Origin: Comamonas testosteroni TK102 | GTDB taxonomy: Bacteria; Pseudomonadota; Gammaproteobacteria; Burkholderiales; Burkholderiaceae_C | Length of the DNA: 64,000 bases | Assembly (NCBI RefSeq): GCF_000739375.1 | Contig: NZ_CP006704.1 | Coordinates: 2,108,001-2,172,000, forward strand | Direction: 5' to 3' | In this document: piece after piece, positions 7,799 through 18,114 of the stretch | How the letters are laid out: each line of letters opens with the position of its first letter | How positions within the stretch are numbered: the stretch's first letter is position 1 | The notes under the pieces: model-generated | Databases searched by the model: none | What the model was told of the DNA's origin: nothing | The model's input: the letters and a program-made list of their open reading frames with translations, nothing else | Position numbers and translations under genes: made by a program

Positions 7799-8380
7799 TC
7801 ACAAGGCCGCAGTCAGCAGCAGTCTTGTCTGTTCTGCGACCGAGCCAGTACCCAGCTTTTCGGCCAGCCTGGCGCGGTGCGTGTCAACGGTGCGCACCGA
7901 TATATCGAGCGCCGCCGCGATCTCCTTGCTGCCCAGGCCCTTGGTGATCAGCTCCAGCACCTCACGCTCGCGCTCGGTCAGGCCGCGCAGGCTTTGCCGG
8001 GCCTCGTTGCGCTCGGCCTGCTGGTCAAGCCGTGTCTGCGCCGACTCGATGGCCTGCAGCAGAGTCTGCTCTTCGATGGGCTTGGTCAGAAAGTCGGTGA
8101 CCCCTGCCTTGAAGGCACGGCGGCAGGCATGCAGATCGCCGTGGCCGGTGATCACGATCGTGGGCCAGTCCACGCCCTGTGCCATGAGCTGCTCGTGCAG
8201 CTGCAGGCCCGACATCATGGGCATGCGCAGGTCGGTGATCAGGATGCCGGGCTGGCTGCGATCCAGATGGGCCAGGCAGTCGGCAGGAGATTCAAAGCAG
8301 GTCACGGGCAGCTCATAGGTCTGCAGCAGCAGATGCAGGGCGTTGCGCACCGACGGGTCATCATCGATCAGATAAATCAT
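7799..8380 (-). CDS. FixJ/NarL-type response regulator
   Basis: This 193-residue regulator has an N-terminal receiver domain (acidic pocket Asp6-Asp8, phospho-acceptor Asp50 in LITDLRMP, Thr/Lys in VITGHGD and LTKPIEE) and a C-terminal LuxR-type helix-turn-helix (about 130-193; LTEREREVLELI, GLGSKEIAAALDISVRTVDTHRA). Its ATG overlaps the stop of the sensor kinase gene by 4 nt, so the two are cotranslated partners. The target genes are not obvious from the neighbours. Confidence 0.9.
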   Translation of the reverse strand: MIYLIDDDPSVRNALHLLLQTYELPVTCFESPADCLAHLDRSQPGILITDLRMPMMSGLQLHEQLMAQGVDWPTIVITGHGDLHACRRAFKAGVTDFLTKPIEEQTLLQAIESAQTRLDQQAERNEARQSLRGLTEREREVLELITKGLGSKEIAAALDISVRTVDTHRARLAEKLGTGSVAEQTRLLLTAAL

Positions 8381-9870
8381 GCAGGCAAATCGGTTCCATC
8401 CAGCGGCAGATGCATGACAAAGCGGGCGCCATGCGGGCCGGGTACATATTCCAGACGGCCGCCCATGCGCTCCATCAAGGTGGCGCACAGCGGCAGACCC
8501 AGCCCCATGCCGTCGGACTTGGTGGTGAAAAACGGCTCGAAGATGCGCTCTGCCGTGGCCGCAGTCATGCCCGGGCCGTTGTCCTGCACCACGAGCAGGG
8601 CCTCGCCACCGCTTTGCTCCAGCGTGATGCTGATGGCTGCCTGCGCGTCCTGCGCCTGGCCAAGCGCATCGAGCGCATTGCGCACCAGATTGTGCAGCAC
8701 CTGCTCCAGCGCCACCGGGTCGGCCCAGCCGCTGCAGGGCTGCAGCGGTGCCTGCCAGTGCAGCGCCACCTTGGCCTGGCGTGCCGGGCCTTCCAGCAGC
8801 AGCAGGGCCTGATCGACGACTTGGGCCAGATCCAGTCTCTGTGGCTGGCTTGGGGCATTGCTCACATAGCTGCGCATGCGCTCCAGGATGGCGCCTGCGC
8901 GCCTGGCCTCGCGCACATTGGCCTGAAGGGCAGTCGCCAGCAGTTCGGTCTTGCCCAGCTCGTGGGCGCGCAGCGCTGCCTGGCTCTGGCTGAGCAGGGC
9001 GGTGACAGGTTGGGCCAGCTCATGTGCGATGCCCGAGGCCATCTCTCCCATGCCGTTGACGCGCGAGGCATGGGCCAGCTGCGCTTCATTGGCCAGCAGC
9101 TGGGCGCGCTGCTGGTGGCGTCTGGCCTGCTGGCGGCTTTGCCAGATCAGGTGAACCGCACCGACCAGCGCGGCGCTGATCAGTGCACTGATCAGCGCCA
9201 TGCCCCAGCTCACCAGGCTGCGGGGGCGGCTGAGCAGTTGCACCTGCAGAGGCTGGTCATAGCCGGCGAGTGTGAATTCGCCGAATTTGTGGCTTTGCTG
9301 CAGCTGCGCAGCTGGCTCCAGCAAGATGTGGTCATGAAGGCGGATGCGCAGCCCGCTGTCATCGGGCAGGACCTTGTCGTCCAGCAAGTGGGAGGAGTCA
9401 ATGCGAACGCAGAGCCAGCCTTCGGGGTCTGCTATCTTTTTGAGGAAAAGATAATGATCCGGGTGCAGGGCGTCAGGCAGGCTGGCGCTGGCTCGCGGCG
9501 CCAGCGGAGCGGCAGTCTGCGCCACGGCCGGGTCCTGGCAACTGCCGGTGGCGGGAGTGGCCGCAGTGACCAACTGGATTTCCTGGACGCGCGGGTAAAT
9601 GGTCTGCACCGACTGCGCAATATGCTGCAGAGCCGATGACTCCTTGGCTGCATCCAGCGGTGCCACGGCAGTCAGGGCGGTAAGGTGGGCCTTGTGCTGG
9701 GCCACCTTCTCCAGCATCTGGCGTTGTACGGTCTGGGTTAGCTGCAACTGCTCCTGCTCCTGGCGGGCATGGGCCTGCCACCACTGCAGGGCCAGGATCA
9801 AGGCGCAGAGCAGCCCCCAGGCCAGGGCCAGCAGCCAGCGGTGGCGGTAGTCCGGGGAAGAGTTGCTCAT
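8377..9870 (-). CDS. Membrane sensor histidine kinase
   Basis: The 497-residue kinase has two membrane spans (about 12-31 and 222-243) enclosing a periplasmic sensing domain of roughly 190 residues, then a short coiled segment and a FixL/DctB-like kinase core. The phosphorylated His is in MASGIAHELAQPV; N box HNLVRNALDA; G1 DNGPGM; F box FEPFFTTK; G2 GMGLGL. It pairs with the response regulator that overlaps its stop codon. The arrangement resembles DctB/DctD-like C4-dicarboxylate sensors only in layout; the partner here has a LuxR-type output, so the signal is unknown. Confidence 0.9.
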   Translation of the reverse strand: MSNSSPDYRHRWLLALAWGLLCALILALQWWQAHARQEQEQLQLTQTVQRQMLEKVAQHKAHLTALTAVAPLDAAKESSALQHIAQSVQTIYPRVQEIQLVTAATPATGSCQDPAVAQTAAPLAPRASASLPDALHPDHYLFLKKIADPEGWLCVRIDSSHLLDDKVLPDDSGLRIRLHDHILLEPAAQLQQSHKFGEFTLAGYDQPLQVQLLSRPRSLVSWGMALISALISAALVGAVHLIWQSRQQARRHQQRAQLLANEAQLAHASRVNGMGEMASGIAHELAQPVTALLSQSQAALRAHELGKTELLATALQANVREARRAGAILERMRSYVSNAPSQPQRLDLAQVVDQALLLLEGPARQAKVALHWQAPLQPCSGWADPVALEQVLHNLVRNALDALGQAQDAQAAISITLEQSGGEALLVVQDNGPGMTAATAERIFEPFFTTKSDGMGLGLPLCATLMERMGGRLEYVPGPHGARFVMHLPLDGTDLPA

Positions 9871-9936
9871 GCGCCGAAGTGTAGCGGTGGCCTGGCTGGC
9901 AATGCCGGGCCAGCGGCAGTGCGGGGCCGGGGACGC

Positions 9937-10893
9937 TTAGATATCCGCCAGCAGCTCGTAGGGCAGGGGCAGGACCTGCAGCCCGATGCCCTTGCCTGCA
10001 TCGGCGCTCTGGCCATCGGCCAGCGCCGCATGGGCAAACAGATCGTCGCGGGTGGAAGAGGCAATCTGCATGGAGACGATGGCATCCCAGCCGCCTTGCG
10101 CAGCTGCTGCTGCCTGCACCACGGTGCCGGTTGCCTGCTCCAGGTCTTCGGCGCTGAAGACTTCCTGGCCCACGCTCAGAGCCTGCTCGGCATGAACCAG
10201 ATAGGCGCGGCGCTTGAGCGTGCCGCGGAACTGGCTGCGGGCCACCACTTCCTGGCCGGGGTAGCAGCCCTTTTTGAAGTTGACGCCGCCCAGGGACTCG
10301 TAGTTCAGCATCTGGGGCACGAAGGCATCAACCACCGGAGCCGATAGCGTGGCCACGCCGCTCTGGACTTCGGACCATTGCCAGAGGTCCTCGCTCAGCA
10401 GCTGTCCTTCGGGGGCCTGACCCGCAGGGCCGATCCACAGCGCACGCTGGTTGCCGGCAGCGGGGTAGAGAGCCAGAACATGGGCATCGCCTTGCTGGCT
10501 CAGAGTCCAGGGGGCGGCTGCCGCGCCCGCATGGTGCTGGGCGGCCTGGCCGGTCAGTCCGTAAAGAGCAAAGTCGGCTGTCGCATCGCTGAGCTTGCAC
10601 TGGGCTCGCAGCACAAACATGGACAGGCGCTTGAGCGTGGGAGCCAGCAGGCTGCGGTCACAGATCAGCACGATTTCATCGGCGCTGCGCCTGAAGCCGA
10701 TGAAGCTGGCCAGCATGCGGCCCTTGGCCGTGCAAAAGGCTGCGAGGCGGGCCTGATCGAACTTGAGCAGTGCGAAATCGTTGCTCAACTGGCCATGGAG
10801 AAAGCTGGCTGCGTCGGCGCCAACGGCGCGGATGACACCAAGGTGGGAAATGGGGGTAATGCCGTTCAGGGGCAGCGTCTTGGGCTGGGTCAT
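9937..10893 (-). CDS. ygfZ: YgfZ/GcvT-like folate-binding Fe-S cluster protein
   Basis: This 318-residue cytoplasmic protein matches YgfZ, the tetrahydrofolate-dependent helper in maintenance of certain Fe-S enzymes (for example MiaB). The diagnostic motif KGCYPGQE is at 208-215, with Cys210 the conserved functional residue. The N-terminal GcvT-like region (FLHGQLSNDF) is complete. It is divergent from mltG with only a 44-nt gap, which must hold both promoters. This ygfZ/mltG/tmk/holB neighbourhood is common in betaproteobacteria. Confidence 0.93.
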   Translation of the reverse strand: MTQPKTLPLNGITPISHLGVIRAVGADAASFLHGQLSNDFALLKFDQARLAAFCTAKGRMLASFIGFRRSADEIVLICDRSLLAPTLKRLSMFVLRAQCKLSDATADFALYGLTGQAAQHHAGAAAAPWTLSQQGDAHVLALYPAAGNQRALWIGPAGQAPEGQLLSEDLWQWSEVQSGVATLSAPVVDAFVPQMLNYESLGGVNFKKGCYPGQEVVARSQFRGTLKRRAYLVHAEQALSVGQEVFSAEDLEQATGTVVQAAAAAQGGWDAIVSMQIASSTRDDLFAHAALADGQSADAGKGIGLQVLPLPYELLADI

Positions 10894-10937
10894 GGCTGAA
10901 TTATGATCGTCGCTCTGTGTACTGATGGATCTAGCTT

Positions 10938-11930
10938 GTGCGTGCCCTTATTCGAGCACTGATATTTTTGCTGCTGCTGGCTGCCCTGGCGGCAGGCGGC
11001 GCCTGGTGGTGGCTGAACCAGCCGCTGCAGCTGTCCGAGCCCAATCTGGAGCTGGAGATCGAGCCCGGCACCACGCCGCGTGGCGTGGCGCAGAACGTGG
11101 TCAAGGCCGGGGTGCAAACCGATGCGCGTCTGCTCTATGCGTGGTTTCGCTTCTCGGGCAAGGACCGCGCCATCAAGGCCGGCAACTATGAACTGAGCAC
11201 GGGTCTCACACCTTATGTGCTGTTGCAAAAGCTGGCGCGCGGCGAGGAAAGCCTGCGTGCGCTGACTCTTGTCGAAGGCTGGAACTGGCGCCAGGTGCGA
11301 GCGGCGCTGGCGCGTGAGGAATTCCTCAAGCAAGACAGCGCAGGGCTCAGCGACGAAGCCGTGATGACGGCCCTGGGCCGGGTGGGCGTGCCGCCCGAAG
11401 GCCGCTTCTTCCCCGACACCTATACCTATGCCAAGGGCAGCTCGGACATGGCCGTGCTGCGCCGTGCGCTGCACGCCATGGATCGCCGTCTGGCCGATGC
11501 CTGGGCCATGCGGGCGGCCAATACCCCGCTCAAATCTGCCGATGAAGCCCTGACCCTGGCCAGCATCGTGGAAAAGGAAACCGGCCGCGCTGCAGACCGG
11601 GCGCAGATTGCCGGCGTTTTCTCCAACCGCCTGCGCATAGGCATGCGCCTGCAGACCGATCCTTCGGTCATCTATGGCGTGGGGGCGAGCTTCGACGGCA
11701 ATCTGCGCAAGCGCGATCTGCTGGAGGACACGCCCTGGAACACCTATACCCGTGCAGGTCTGCCCGTCACGCCGATCGCCATGCCCGGCAAGGCGGCGCT
11801 GATGGCGGCGGTGCAGCCTGATCAGACCAAGGCGCTGTACTTCGTGGCCAGGGGCGATGGCACCAGCCATTTCAGCGCCTCGCTGGACGAGCACAATAGG
11901 GCCGTCAACCGCTACCAACGCGGTCAGTAA
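10938..11930 (+). CDS. mltG: Endolytic murein transglycosylase MltG
   Basis: This 330-residue inner-membrane protein has one N-terminal span (6-26) and a periplasmic YceG domain that cuts nascent glycan strands. The catalytic glutamate is Glu212 in ASIVEKETG, followed by the NRLRIGMRLQTDPSVIYG signature. GTG 10938 is used as the start because the membrane segment begins immediately after it. It is followed by tmk and holB in the usual order. Confidence 0.93.
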   Translation: MRALIRALIFLLLLAALAAGGAWWWLNQPLQLSEPNLELEIEPGTTPRGVAQNVVKAGVQTDARLLYAWFRFSGKDRAIKAGNYELSTGLTPYVLLQKLARGEESLRALTLVEGWNWRQVRAALAREEFLKQDSAGLSDEAVMTALGRVGVPPEGRFFPDTYTYAKGSSDMAVLRRALHAMDRRLADAWAMRAANTPLKSADEALTLASIVEKETGRAADRAQIAGVFSNRLRIGMRLQTDPSVIYGVGASFDGNLRKRDLLEDTPWNTYTRAGLPVTPIAMPGKAALMAAVQPDQTKALYFVARGDGTSHFSASLDEHNRAVNRYQRGQ

Positions 11931-12019
11931 GCAATCTTTGAGGGTGCAAGGCCGTGGCCTGTGCCCTGTGTCGAATCAAACAACTGGTGCCGCCATGCGC
12001 TGCACTAGAGGAAATATCA

Positions 12020-12705
12020 GTGAGTACAGCTTTACCCAAGGGTCTGTTCATCAGTTTTGAGGGCATCGACGGTGCGGGCAAGTCCTCGCATATCGAGGCG
12101 CTGGCCCAGGCTTTTCGCGATCAGGGCCGAGTGGTCACGCTCACGCGCGAGCCCGGTGGCACGCCGCTGGCCGAAAAGCTGCGCGCCTTGATGCTGCATG
12201 ACGCCATGGACCCGCTGACCGAGGCGCTGATCGCCTTCGCGGCCCGGCGGGACCATCTGGTGCAGGTCATAGAGCCGGCGCTGGCGCGCGGCGAGGTGGT
12301 CATCAGCGACCGCTTTACCGATGCCACTTTTGCCTACCAGGGCGCGGGCCGTGGCTTCAGCTGGGAGCAGCTGTCGGTTCTGGAGCGCATGGCGCAGACC
12401 GGCACGGCGCTGCAGGCAGAGTCATCCCCGGATTTCATGCGCGAGCCTGACATGACGCTGTGGTTTGACCTGCCCGCCGAAGTGGCGGCCGAGCGCTTGG
12501 CCACGGCCCGTGTTCCCGACCGCTTCGAAGCCCAGCCCGGCGAGTTCTTTGCCCGCGTGGCCCAAGGCTATGCCGAGCGCGCCAGGACGGCACCTCAGCG
12601 TTTTGTGCGTATTGACGCCCATGCCAGCCGCCATGCCGTGTGGCAGCAGATCACCCAGGCCGTGGTGCGCAAGGGCTGGCTGGCCATCATGGTAGGCAGC
12701 AAGCC

Positions 12706-12709
<4 letters not shown>
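12020..12709 (+). CDS. tmk: Thymidylate kinase
   Basis: The 229-residue enzyme phosphorylates dTMP to dTDP. The P-loop GIDGAGKS is at 15-22, [12 protein letters not shown] carries the DRx/substrate region, and a lid-like Arg-rich segment (ARVPDRFE) follows. GTG 12020 is chosen over the open GTG/ATG region at 11954 because GAGG lies 8-9 nt upstream and the P-loop then sits at the normal distance. The stop overlaps the ATG of holB (ATGA). Confidence 0.93.
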
Positions 12710-13731
<1,022 letters not shown>

Positions 13732-13820
13732 GTCATGAAGCACGGTTTGGTCAAAATATTCCCGGGTGTTAACCTCGCCACTACCGCCGCCCGGCTGCCA
13801 CAAGAATTCCGCTACCCACT

Positions 13821-14177
13821 ATGAACGCAACTACCACCCCTCGTCCCAGCGTGATGCAGCTGGCGATCAAGGAAAAGGCGGCGCTGTATGCCGCCTATAT
13901 TCCGTTGTTCGCCGAAGGGGGGATTTTTGTGCCCACGCAGCGTGACTATCGTTTGGGCGATGATGTCTATGTTCTGCTCACCCTGCCCGACGATCCGCAG
14001 CGCTATCCGGTCGCGGGCCGGGTGGCCTGGGTGACGCCGGAGCGCGCTTCCGGCAACCGGACCCAGGGCGTGGGCATCCAGTTTCCCAAGGATGCCAAGT
14101 CCGCCGAGCTCAAGGCAAAGATCGAGCAGATTCTGGGCACGGCCCTGAGCTCCGAGAAGCCGACCCAGACAATCTGA
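13821..14177 (+). CDS. pilZ: PilZ-domain protein
   Basis: This 118-residue single-domain protein follows holB, the usual place of pilZ in beta- and gammaproteobacteria. It matches type IV pilus PilZ (LAIKEKAALYAAYIPLFAEGG, FVPTQRDYRLGD, VAGRVAWVTP), and it lacks the RxxxR motif needed for cyclic-di-GMP binding, as pilZ itself does. It is needed for type IV pilus assembly, probably through the PilB ATPase and FimX-like partners. Confidence 0.88.
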   Translation: MNATTTPRPSVMQLAIKEKAALYAAYIPLFAEGGIFVPTQRDYRLGDDVYVLLTLPDDPQRYPVAGRVAWVTPERASGNRTQGVGIQFPKDAKSAELKAKIEQILGTALSSEKPTQTI

Positions 14178-14194
14178 TTATTAATACTGGCGCG

Positions 14195-14285
14195 TTCTCA
14201 CACCAGAGGCGCCGAGCAAGAGCCGTCTCGCAGCGATGGCGTCGTCCCCTGGGGGAAGCGGCGCAGCCGCTCAGGAGCGGTCCAA
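14195..14285. repeat. Dispersed GC-rich intergenic repeat (family B)
   Basis: The stretch contains CCCCTGGGGGAAGCGG then CGCAGCCGCTCAGGAGCGG. Its reverse complement resembles 31165-31250 (CCTGAGCGGCCCTGCCGCTT...), so it is a family of intergenic repeats. It fills the gap between pilZ and the TatD gene. Confidence 0.5.
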
Positions 14286-14290
14286 TCTCT

Positions 14291-15121
14291 ATGTTTACCG
14301 ATTCCCACTGCCACCTGAATTTCCCTGAGCTGAGCGCCAATATCGCGCAGATCCGCGCAGCCATGGCTGCCGCCAAGGTCACGCGCGCGCTGTGCATCAG
14401 CACGACGATGGAAGAGTTTCCCGAGGTGCACCAGCTGGCGCTGGACTACGACAATTTCTGGGCCACCGTGGGCGTGCACCCCGATACCGAAGACATGACC
14501 GAGCCCAGCGTGCAGGATCTGGTGGAGCGCGCCGCGCTGCCGCGCGTGGTGGCGATCGGCGAGACCGGGCTCGATTACTACGGCATGGAAGACCGCAAGG
14601 GCGGTCGCACGATTGCCGATCTGGAATGGCAGCGCGAGCGTTTTCGCACGCATATCAGGGCGGCGCAGATCACGCAAAAGCCGCTGGTCATCCACACCCG
14701 CAGCAGCTCCGACGACACCCTGGGCATTTTGCGCGAGTGCGGCGAGGCCGATTCCGGCACCCAGGCCGGCGGTGTCTTTCACTGTTTCACCGAAACCGCC
14801 GAAGTGGCGCGCGCGGGCCTGGACATGGGTTACTACATCTCCCTGTCGGGCATCGTGACCTTCAAGAATGCCCAGCATCTGCGCGATGTGGCGGCGTTCG
14901 TGCCGCTGGACCGGCTGTTGATAGAAACCGACAGTCCCTATCTCGCGCCCGTGCCCTACCGAGGCAAGACCAATAATCCTTCCTACGTGCCTTTTGTGGC
15001 CAGGCAGATTGCCGAGGTGCGCGGCATTTCCATCGAGGAGGTGGCTGCCGCCACCAGTGCCAATTTTGACCGCCTGTTCAAGGGCGTGACCTTGTCCGTG
15101 AACTCTGGAGCGAGTGCATGA
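14291..15121 (+). CDS. TatD-family metal-dependent hydrolase
   Basis: The 276-residue TIM-barrel nuclease/deoxyribonuclease-like protein shows the family metal motifs: DSHCHLNF at the start, GETGLDYY, VIHTRSS, FHCFTE and ETDSPYLAP. It belongs to the YcfH/TatD group implicated in DNA or D-Tyr-tRNA processing; the substrate here is unproven. Position after holB/pilZ is the standard one (ycfH). Its stop overlaps the start of the ankyrin gene. Confidence 0.92.
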   Translation: MFTDSHCHLNFPELSANIAQIRAAMAAAKVTRALCISTTMEEFPEVHQLALDYDNFWATVGVHPDTEDMTEPSVQDLVERAALPRVVAIGETGLDYYGMEDRKGGRTIADLEWQRERFRTHIRAAQITQKPLVIHTRSSSDDTLGILRECGEADSGTQAGGVFHCFTETAEVARAGLDMGYYISLSGIVTFKNAQHLRDVAAFVPLDRLLIETDSPYLAPVPYRGKTNNPSYVPFVARQIAEVRGISIEEVAAATSANFDRLFKGVTLSVNSGASA

Positions 15122-15846
15122 GTCTTTTTGCTGCCCCATCGATTGCATCGTCATTGAACCGCCGCCAGAGCCTGCGCTGGGCGGGGGCTGCTGTCGTCGG
15201 GGTGGCGGGCCTGCCAGGGCTGGCCCAGGCCAATGACTACGAGGACTATTCGCGGGCGCTGGTCAGCGACAACTCCAGTGCCATGGTGAATCTGATCTTT
15301 CGCGGCTTCAACGCCAACACCCTGGATTCGCGCGGGCGGCCGGGGCTGGTGGCGGCCCTGCATCAGGACTCGCTCAAGGTCTTTGACGTGCTGCTCAAGG
15401 CGCCGCGGATCGATGTCAATCTGGCCTCGCGCCAGAACGAGACGCCGCTGATGATGGCCTGCATCAAGGGCCACCTCGATATCGTGCGCGAGCTGATCAA
15501 GCGCGGCGCCGACGTGAATCGAGAGGGCTGGGCGCCGCTGCACTATGCAGCCTCCGCCGACACGCCGCAGACGCTGGACATCATCAAGCTGCTGCTCGAA
15601 GAAAGCGCCTATATCGATGCAGCATCGCCGAACGGCAGCACGCCGCTGATGCTGGCTGCCCAGTACAGCAGCGAAGCCGTGGTCAGGCTGCTGCTGCAGG
15701 AGGGGGCGGACATCACGCTGCGCAACCAGCGCAATATGACGGCAGCGGACTTCGCCAGGCTGGTGGACCGGCAGTACATGGTCGATCTGCTGGGCAAGGC
15801 GCTGCAGCATGAGCGCCGTACCCAGCCCCCGCGCGGGAGCTGGTAG
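15118..15846 (+). CDS. Tat-exported ankyrin-repeat protein
   Basis: The 242-residue protein begins with a twin-arginine signal (NRRQSLRWAGAAVVGVAGLPG, cut near AQAN) and then about five ankyrin repeats (residues 60-225) with TPLMMACIKGHLDIVREL and TPLMLAAQYSSEAVVRLL. It should fold in the cytoplasm and be exported folded to the periplasm. Its binding partner is unknown. Start codon ATG overlaps the tatD-like stop by 4 nt, so the pair is coupled. Confidence 0.88.
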   Translation: MSLFAAPSIASSLNRRQSLRWAGAAVVGVAGLPGLAQANDYEDYSRALVSDNSSAMVNLIFRGFNANTLDSRGRPGLVAALHQDSLKVFDVLLKAPRIDVNLASRQNETPLMMACIKGHLDIVRELIKRGADVNREGWAPLHYAASADTPQTLDIIKLLLEESAYIDAASPNGSTPLMLAAQYSSEAVVRLLLQEGADITLRNQRNMTAADFARLVDRQYMVDLLGKALQHERRTQPPRGSW

Positions 15847-15865
15847 CGGACGGTTTCAGTATCGG

Positions 15866-15940
15866 ACTAGCTATTTTGATAGCTGCTAGCGCCCAATGAA
15901 AAAGGACTTCAGGTTCATTTGACCCTGAAGTCCTTTATTT
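15866..15940. terminator. Family A repeat with strong bidirectional hairpin
   Basis: CTATTTTGATAGCTGCTAGC (15871-15890) is the dispersed repeat core. It leads into a hairpin with 13-bp arms, AAAGGACTTCAGG (15901-15913) and CCTGAAGTCCTTT (15924-15936), followed by TATTT. It lies between the convergent ankyrin gene and msbA and can end transcription from both sides. Confidence 0.8.
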
Positions 15941-15957
15941 ATATGCGGTGACAGCTC

Positions 15958-17814
15958 TTAAATTTGAGGCTCGCCAGGGGTCGAGCTGCGCACCTGGTTG
16001 TGCAGGCGGGCGTAGAGGCCGCCCAGTTCCATCAGTTGCTCATGCGAGCCTTGTTCGGCAATCTGGCCGCGCTCCATGACGACCACGCGGTCCGCATGCT
16101 CGATGGTGGACAGGCGGTGGGCAATCACCAGCGTGGTGCGGCCCTGCATCAGACGGTTCAGCGCCTGCTGGACCAGTCGCTCGGACTCGTTGTCCAGTGC
16201 CGAAGTGGCTTCGTCCAGGATCAGGATGGGCGCGTCCTTGTAGAGCGCGCGGGCAATGGCCAGGCGCTGGCGCTGGCCGCCCGAGAACTGGCTGGCATTG
16301 TGGCCGACCAGGGTGTGCAGGCCCTGGGGCAGATTGCGCACGAAGTCGCCCAGATTGGCGGCCTCCAGAGCGGACCAGACGCGTGTCTCGTCAATATCTT
16401 GGCCCAGGGCCACATTGGCCGCGACGCTGTCGTTGAGCATGACCACGTCCTGGCTGACCATGGCGAACTGCTGGCGCAGCGTGTTCAGGTCCCAGTCGGC
16501 CACGGGAACCCCTTCCAGCATGATCTGGCCGCTGGTGGGCGAAAAAAAGCGGGGCAGCAGATTGACCAGCGTGGTCTTGCCAGCACCGGACGGGCCGACC
16601 AGGGCCACGACTTCGCCGGCCTTGACGTCCAGGCTCAGGTGCGAGAGGGCCGGAGCCTTGTCCGGGCCGAACTGCACGCTCACATCGCTCAGCTGCAGTG
16701 CGCCGCTGACCTTGGCGCAGGGCTTGAAACTGCCGCCTTGCTCGTCGGTGGAGCCTTCGAGCAGGGCCAGGCCACGCTCCAGTGCGGCCACGCCGCGCGT
16801 GATGGGGTTGGCCACATCGGCCATGCGGCGAATGGGCGCAATCAGCATCAGCATGGCCGAGATGAAGGCGGCAAAGCCGCCCACGGTCACATCCTGCACG
16901 CTGGCCGAGCCGATGGCGGCGCCACCTTCGCGGCTTTGCCACAGGGCGATGCAGAGAATCACCGACAGCGCAATCGCCGCCAGCACCTGGGTCAGCGGCG
17001 TCATGGCGGCCGAGGCGATGGTGGCCTTGGTGTTCAGGCCGCGCAGCTGGCGGCTCAGCTCGCCAAAACGCGACTGCTGCGAAGCCTGGGCGCCATGCAG
17101 GCGCACCATGCGGTGGGCCAGCACGTTCTCCTCCACCACATAGGCCAGTTCGTCGGTGGCCGTCTGACTGGACTTGGTGATGCGGTACAGGCGGCGCGAC
17201 AGCGTTTTCATGACCCAGGCCACGCCCGGCACCATGAAGGCCACGATCAGCGTGAGCTGCCAGTTCAGATAGATCAGATAGCCAAGCAGGGCGATCAGCG
17301 TGAAGCCGTCGCGAGAGATGCTCATCATCGCCTGCACCAGCTGCTGGGCACCGGTCTGCACCTCGTAGACGATGGTGTTGGAAAGCGCCGAGGCCGATTG
17401 CCTGGAAAACAGGCTCATGTCGGCGGCCAGCAGGCGCTCGAAGAGTTTCTGGCGCAGACCCAGCATGCCGTCATTGGTGATGCGTGCCAGCGCGTACTGC
17501 CCCGTGAACTGGGCCAGGCCGCGAATCACGAACAGGCCGATCAGAAACACGGGCACCGTCCACAGCGGCAGCGACCCTGCCGTAAAACCGCTGTCGAGCA
17601 GGGGCTTGAGCAGCGCCGGCATGGCAGGCTCGGTCGCCGCACCCACCAGCGTGGCAAAAATGGCCAGACCCCAGGCCCAGCGCTGGCCCGAGAAATAAGG
17701 CGTCAGGCGCTTGAGGCGCTGCATCAGCGGCAGCTCGGATGGATGGGCGGGGACAGCTGGAGCGGGAGCGGCCTTGGGGGGCTCGCTCGGCGATGGTGAC
17801 GGTGTGGCTTGCAT
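15958..17814 (-). CDS. msbA: Lipid A export ABC transporter MsbA
   Basis: The 618-residue half-transporter flips lipid A-core across the inner membrane. The N-terminal half has about six membrane helices; the ATPase half has Walker A GPSGAGKTT, the signature FSGGQRQRLAIARA and Walker B ILILDEATSALD with the switch His (VIAHRLST). Start ATG 17814 gives a Pro-rich cytoplasmic leader (QATPSPSPSEPPKAAP). It is divergent from tolB across a 300-nt gap. Confidence 0.93.
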   Translation of the reverse strand: MQATPSPSPSEPPKAAPAPAVPAHPSELPLMQRLKRLTPYFSGQRWAWGLAIFATLVGAATEPAMPALLKPLLDSGFTAGSLPLWTVPVFLIGLFVIRGLAQFTGQYALARITNDGMLGLRQKLFERLLAADMSLFSRQSASALSNTIVYEVQTGAQQLVQAMMSISRDGFTLIALLGYLIYLNWQLTLIVAFMVPGVAWVMKTLSRRLYRITKSSQTATDELAYVVEENVLAHRMVRLHGAQASQQSRFGELSRQLRGLNTKATIASAAMTPLTQVLAAIALSVILCIALWQSREGGAAIGSASVQDVTVGGFAAFISAMLMLIAPIRRMADVANPITRGVAALERGLALLEGSTDEQGGSFKPCAKVSGALQLSDVSVQFGPDKAPALSHLSLDVKAGEVVALVGPSGAGKTTLVNLLPRFFSPTSGQIMLEGVPVADWDLNTLRQQFAMVSQDVVMLNDSVAANVALGQDIDETRVWSALEAANLGDFVRNLPQGLHTLVGHNASQFSGGQRQRLAIARALYKDAPILILDEATSALDNESERLVQQALNRLMQGRTTLVIAHRLSTIEHADRVVVMERGQIAEQGSHEQLMELGGLYARLHNQVRSSTPGEPQI

Positions 17815-18114
17815 AAGCGCGTGATTTTAGGGCTTGTGCTTTTGGAGTCCGCACGGATCTCAATAGATGAAATTCGGGATGAAGTTGTAACCAACTATGC
17901 CTGTTTGAATATAAAGCGCAAGCCTGCGGCAGAATTGGTCCGGGGCTTGTCTCTGCACTCATGCAGACTCTGGCATGCTCCCGATCTGAAAATTTTGGGA
18001 CACTTGCGTTTGATCACCCTACTGAGCACGTTCTTACATCAGGAATCCGTCAGTGTGTGTAACATTCGCGCTTGTGTTTGTACCGGGCAATTCCGGAAAT
18101 TTTGATGGCTGCCA
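17815..18114. other. Intergenic region between msbA and tolB
   Basis: The 300-nt divergent gap must hold the promoters for msbA and tolB. A frame runs through it (17809-18105) but its composition is AT-rich and non-coding in character. Possible elements such as TTGTAA/TATAAA near 17886-17915 are too weak to call. No hairpin or gene is evident. Confidence 0.4.

Noticed and set aside
15964..17799. Long open frame opposite msbA
   Set aside because: A shadow of msbA codon use; His/Gln/Arg-rich without motifs.
17809..18105. 98-codon frame between msbA and tolB
   Set aside because: AT-rich, starts inside the antisense of msbA and has no motif or ribosome site.
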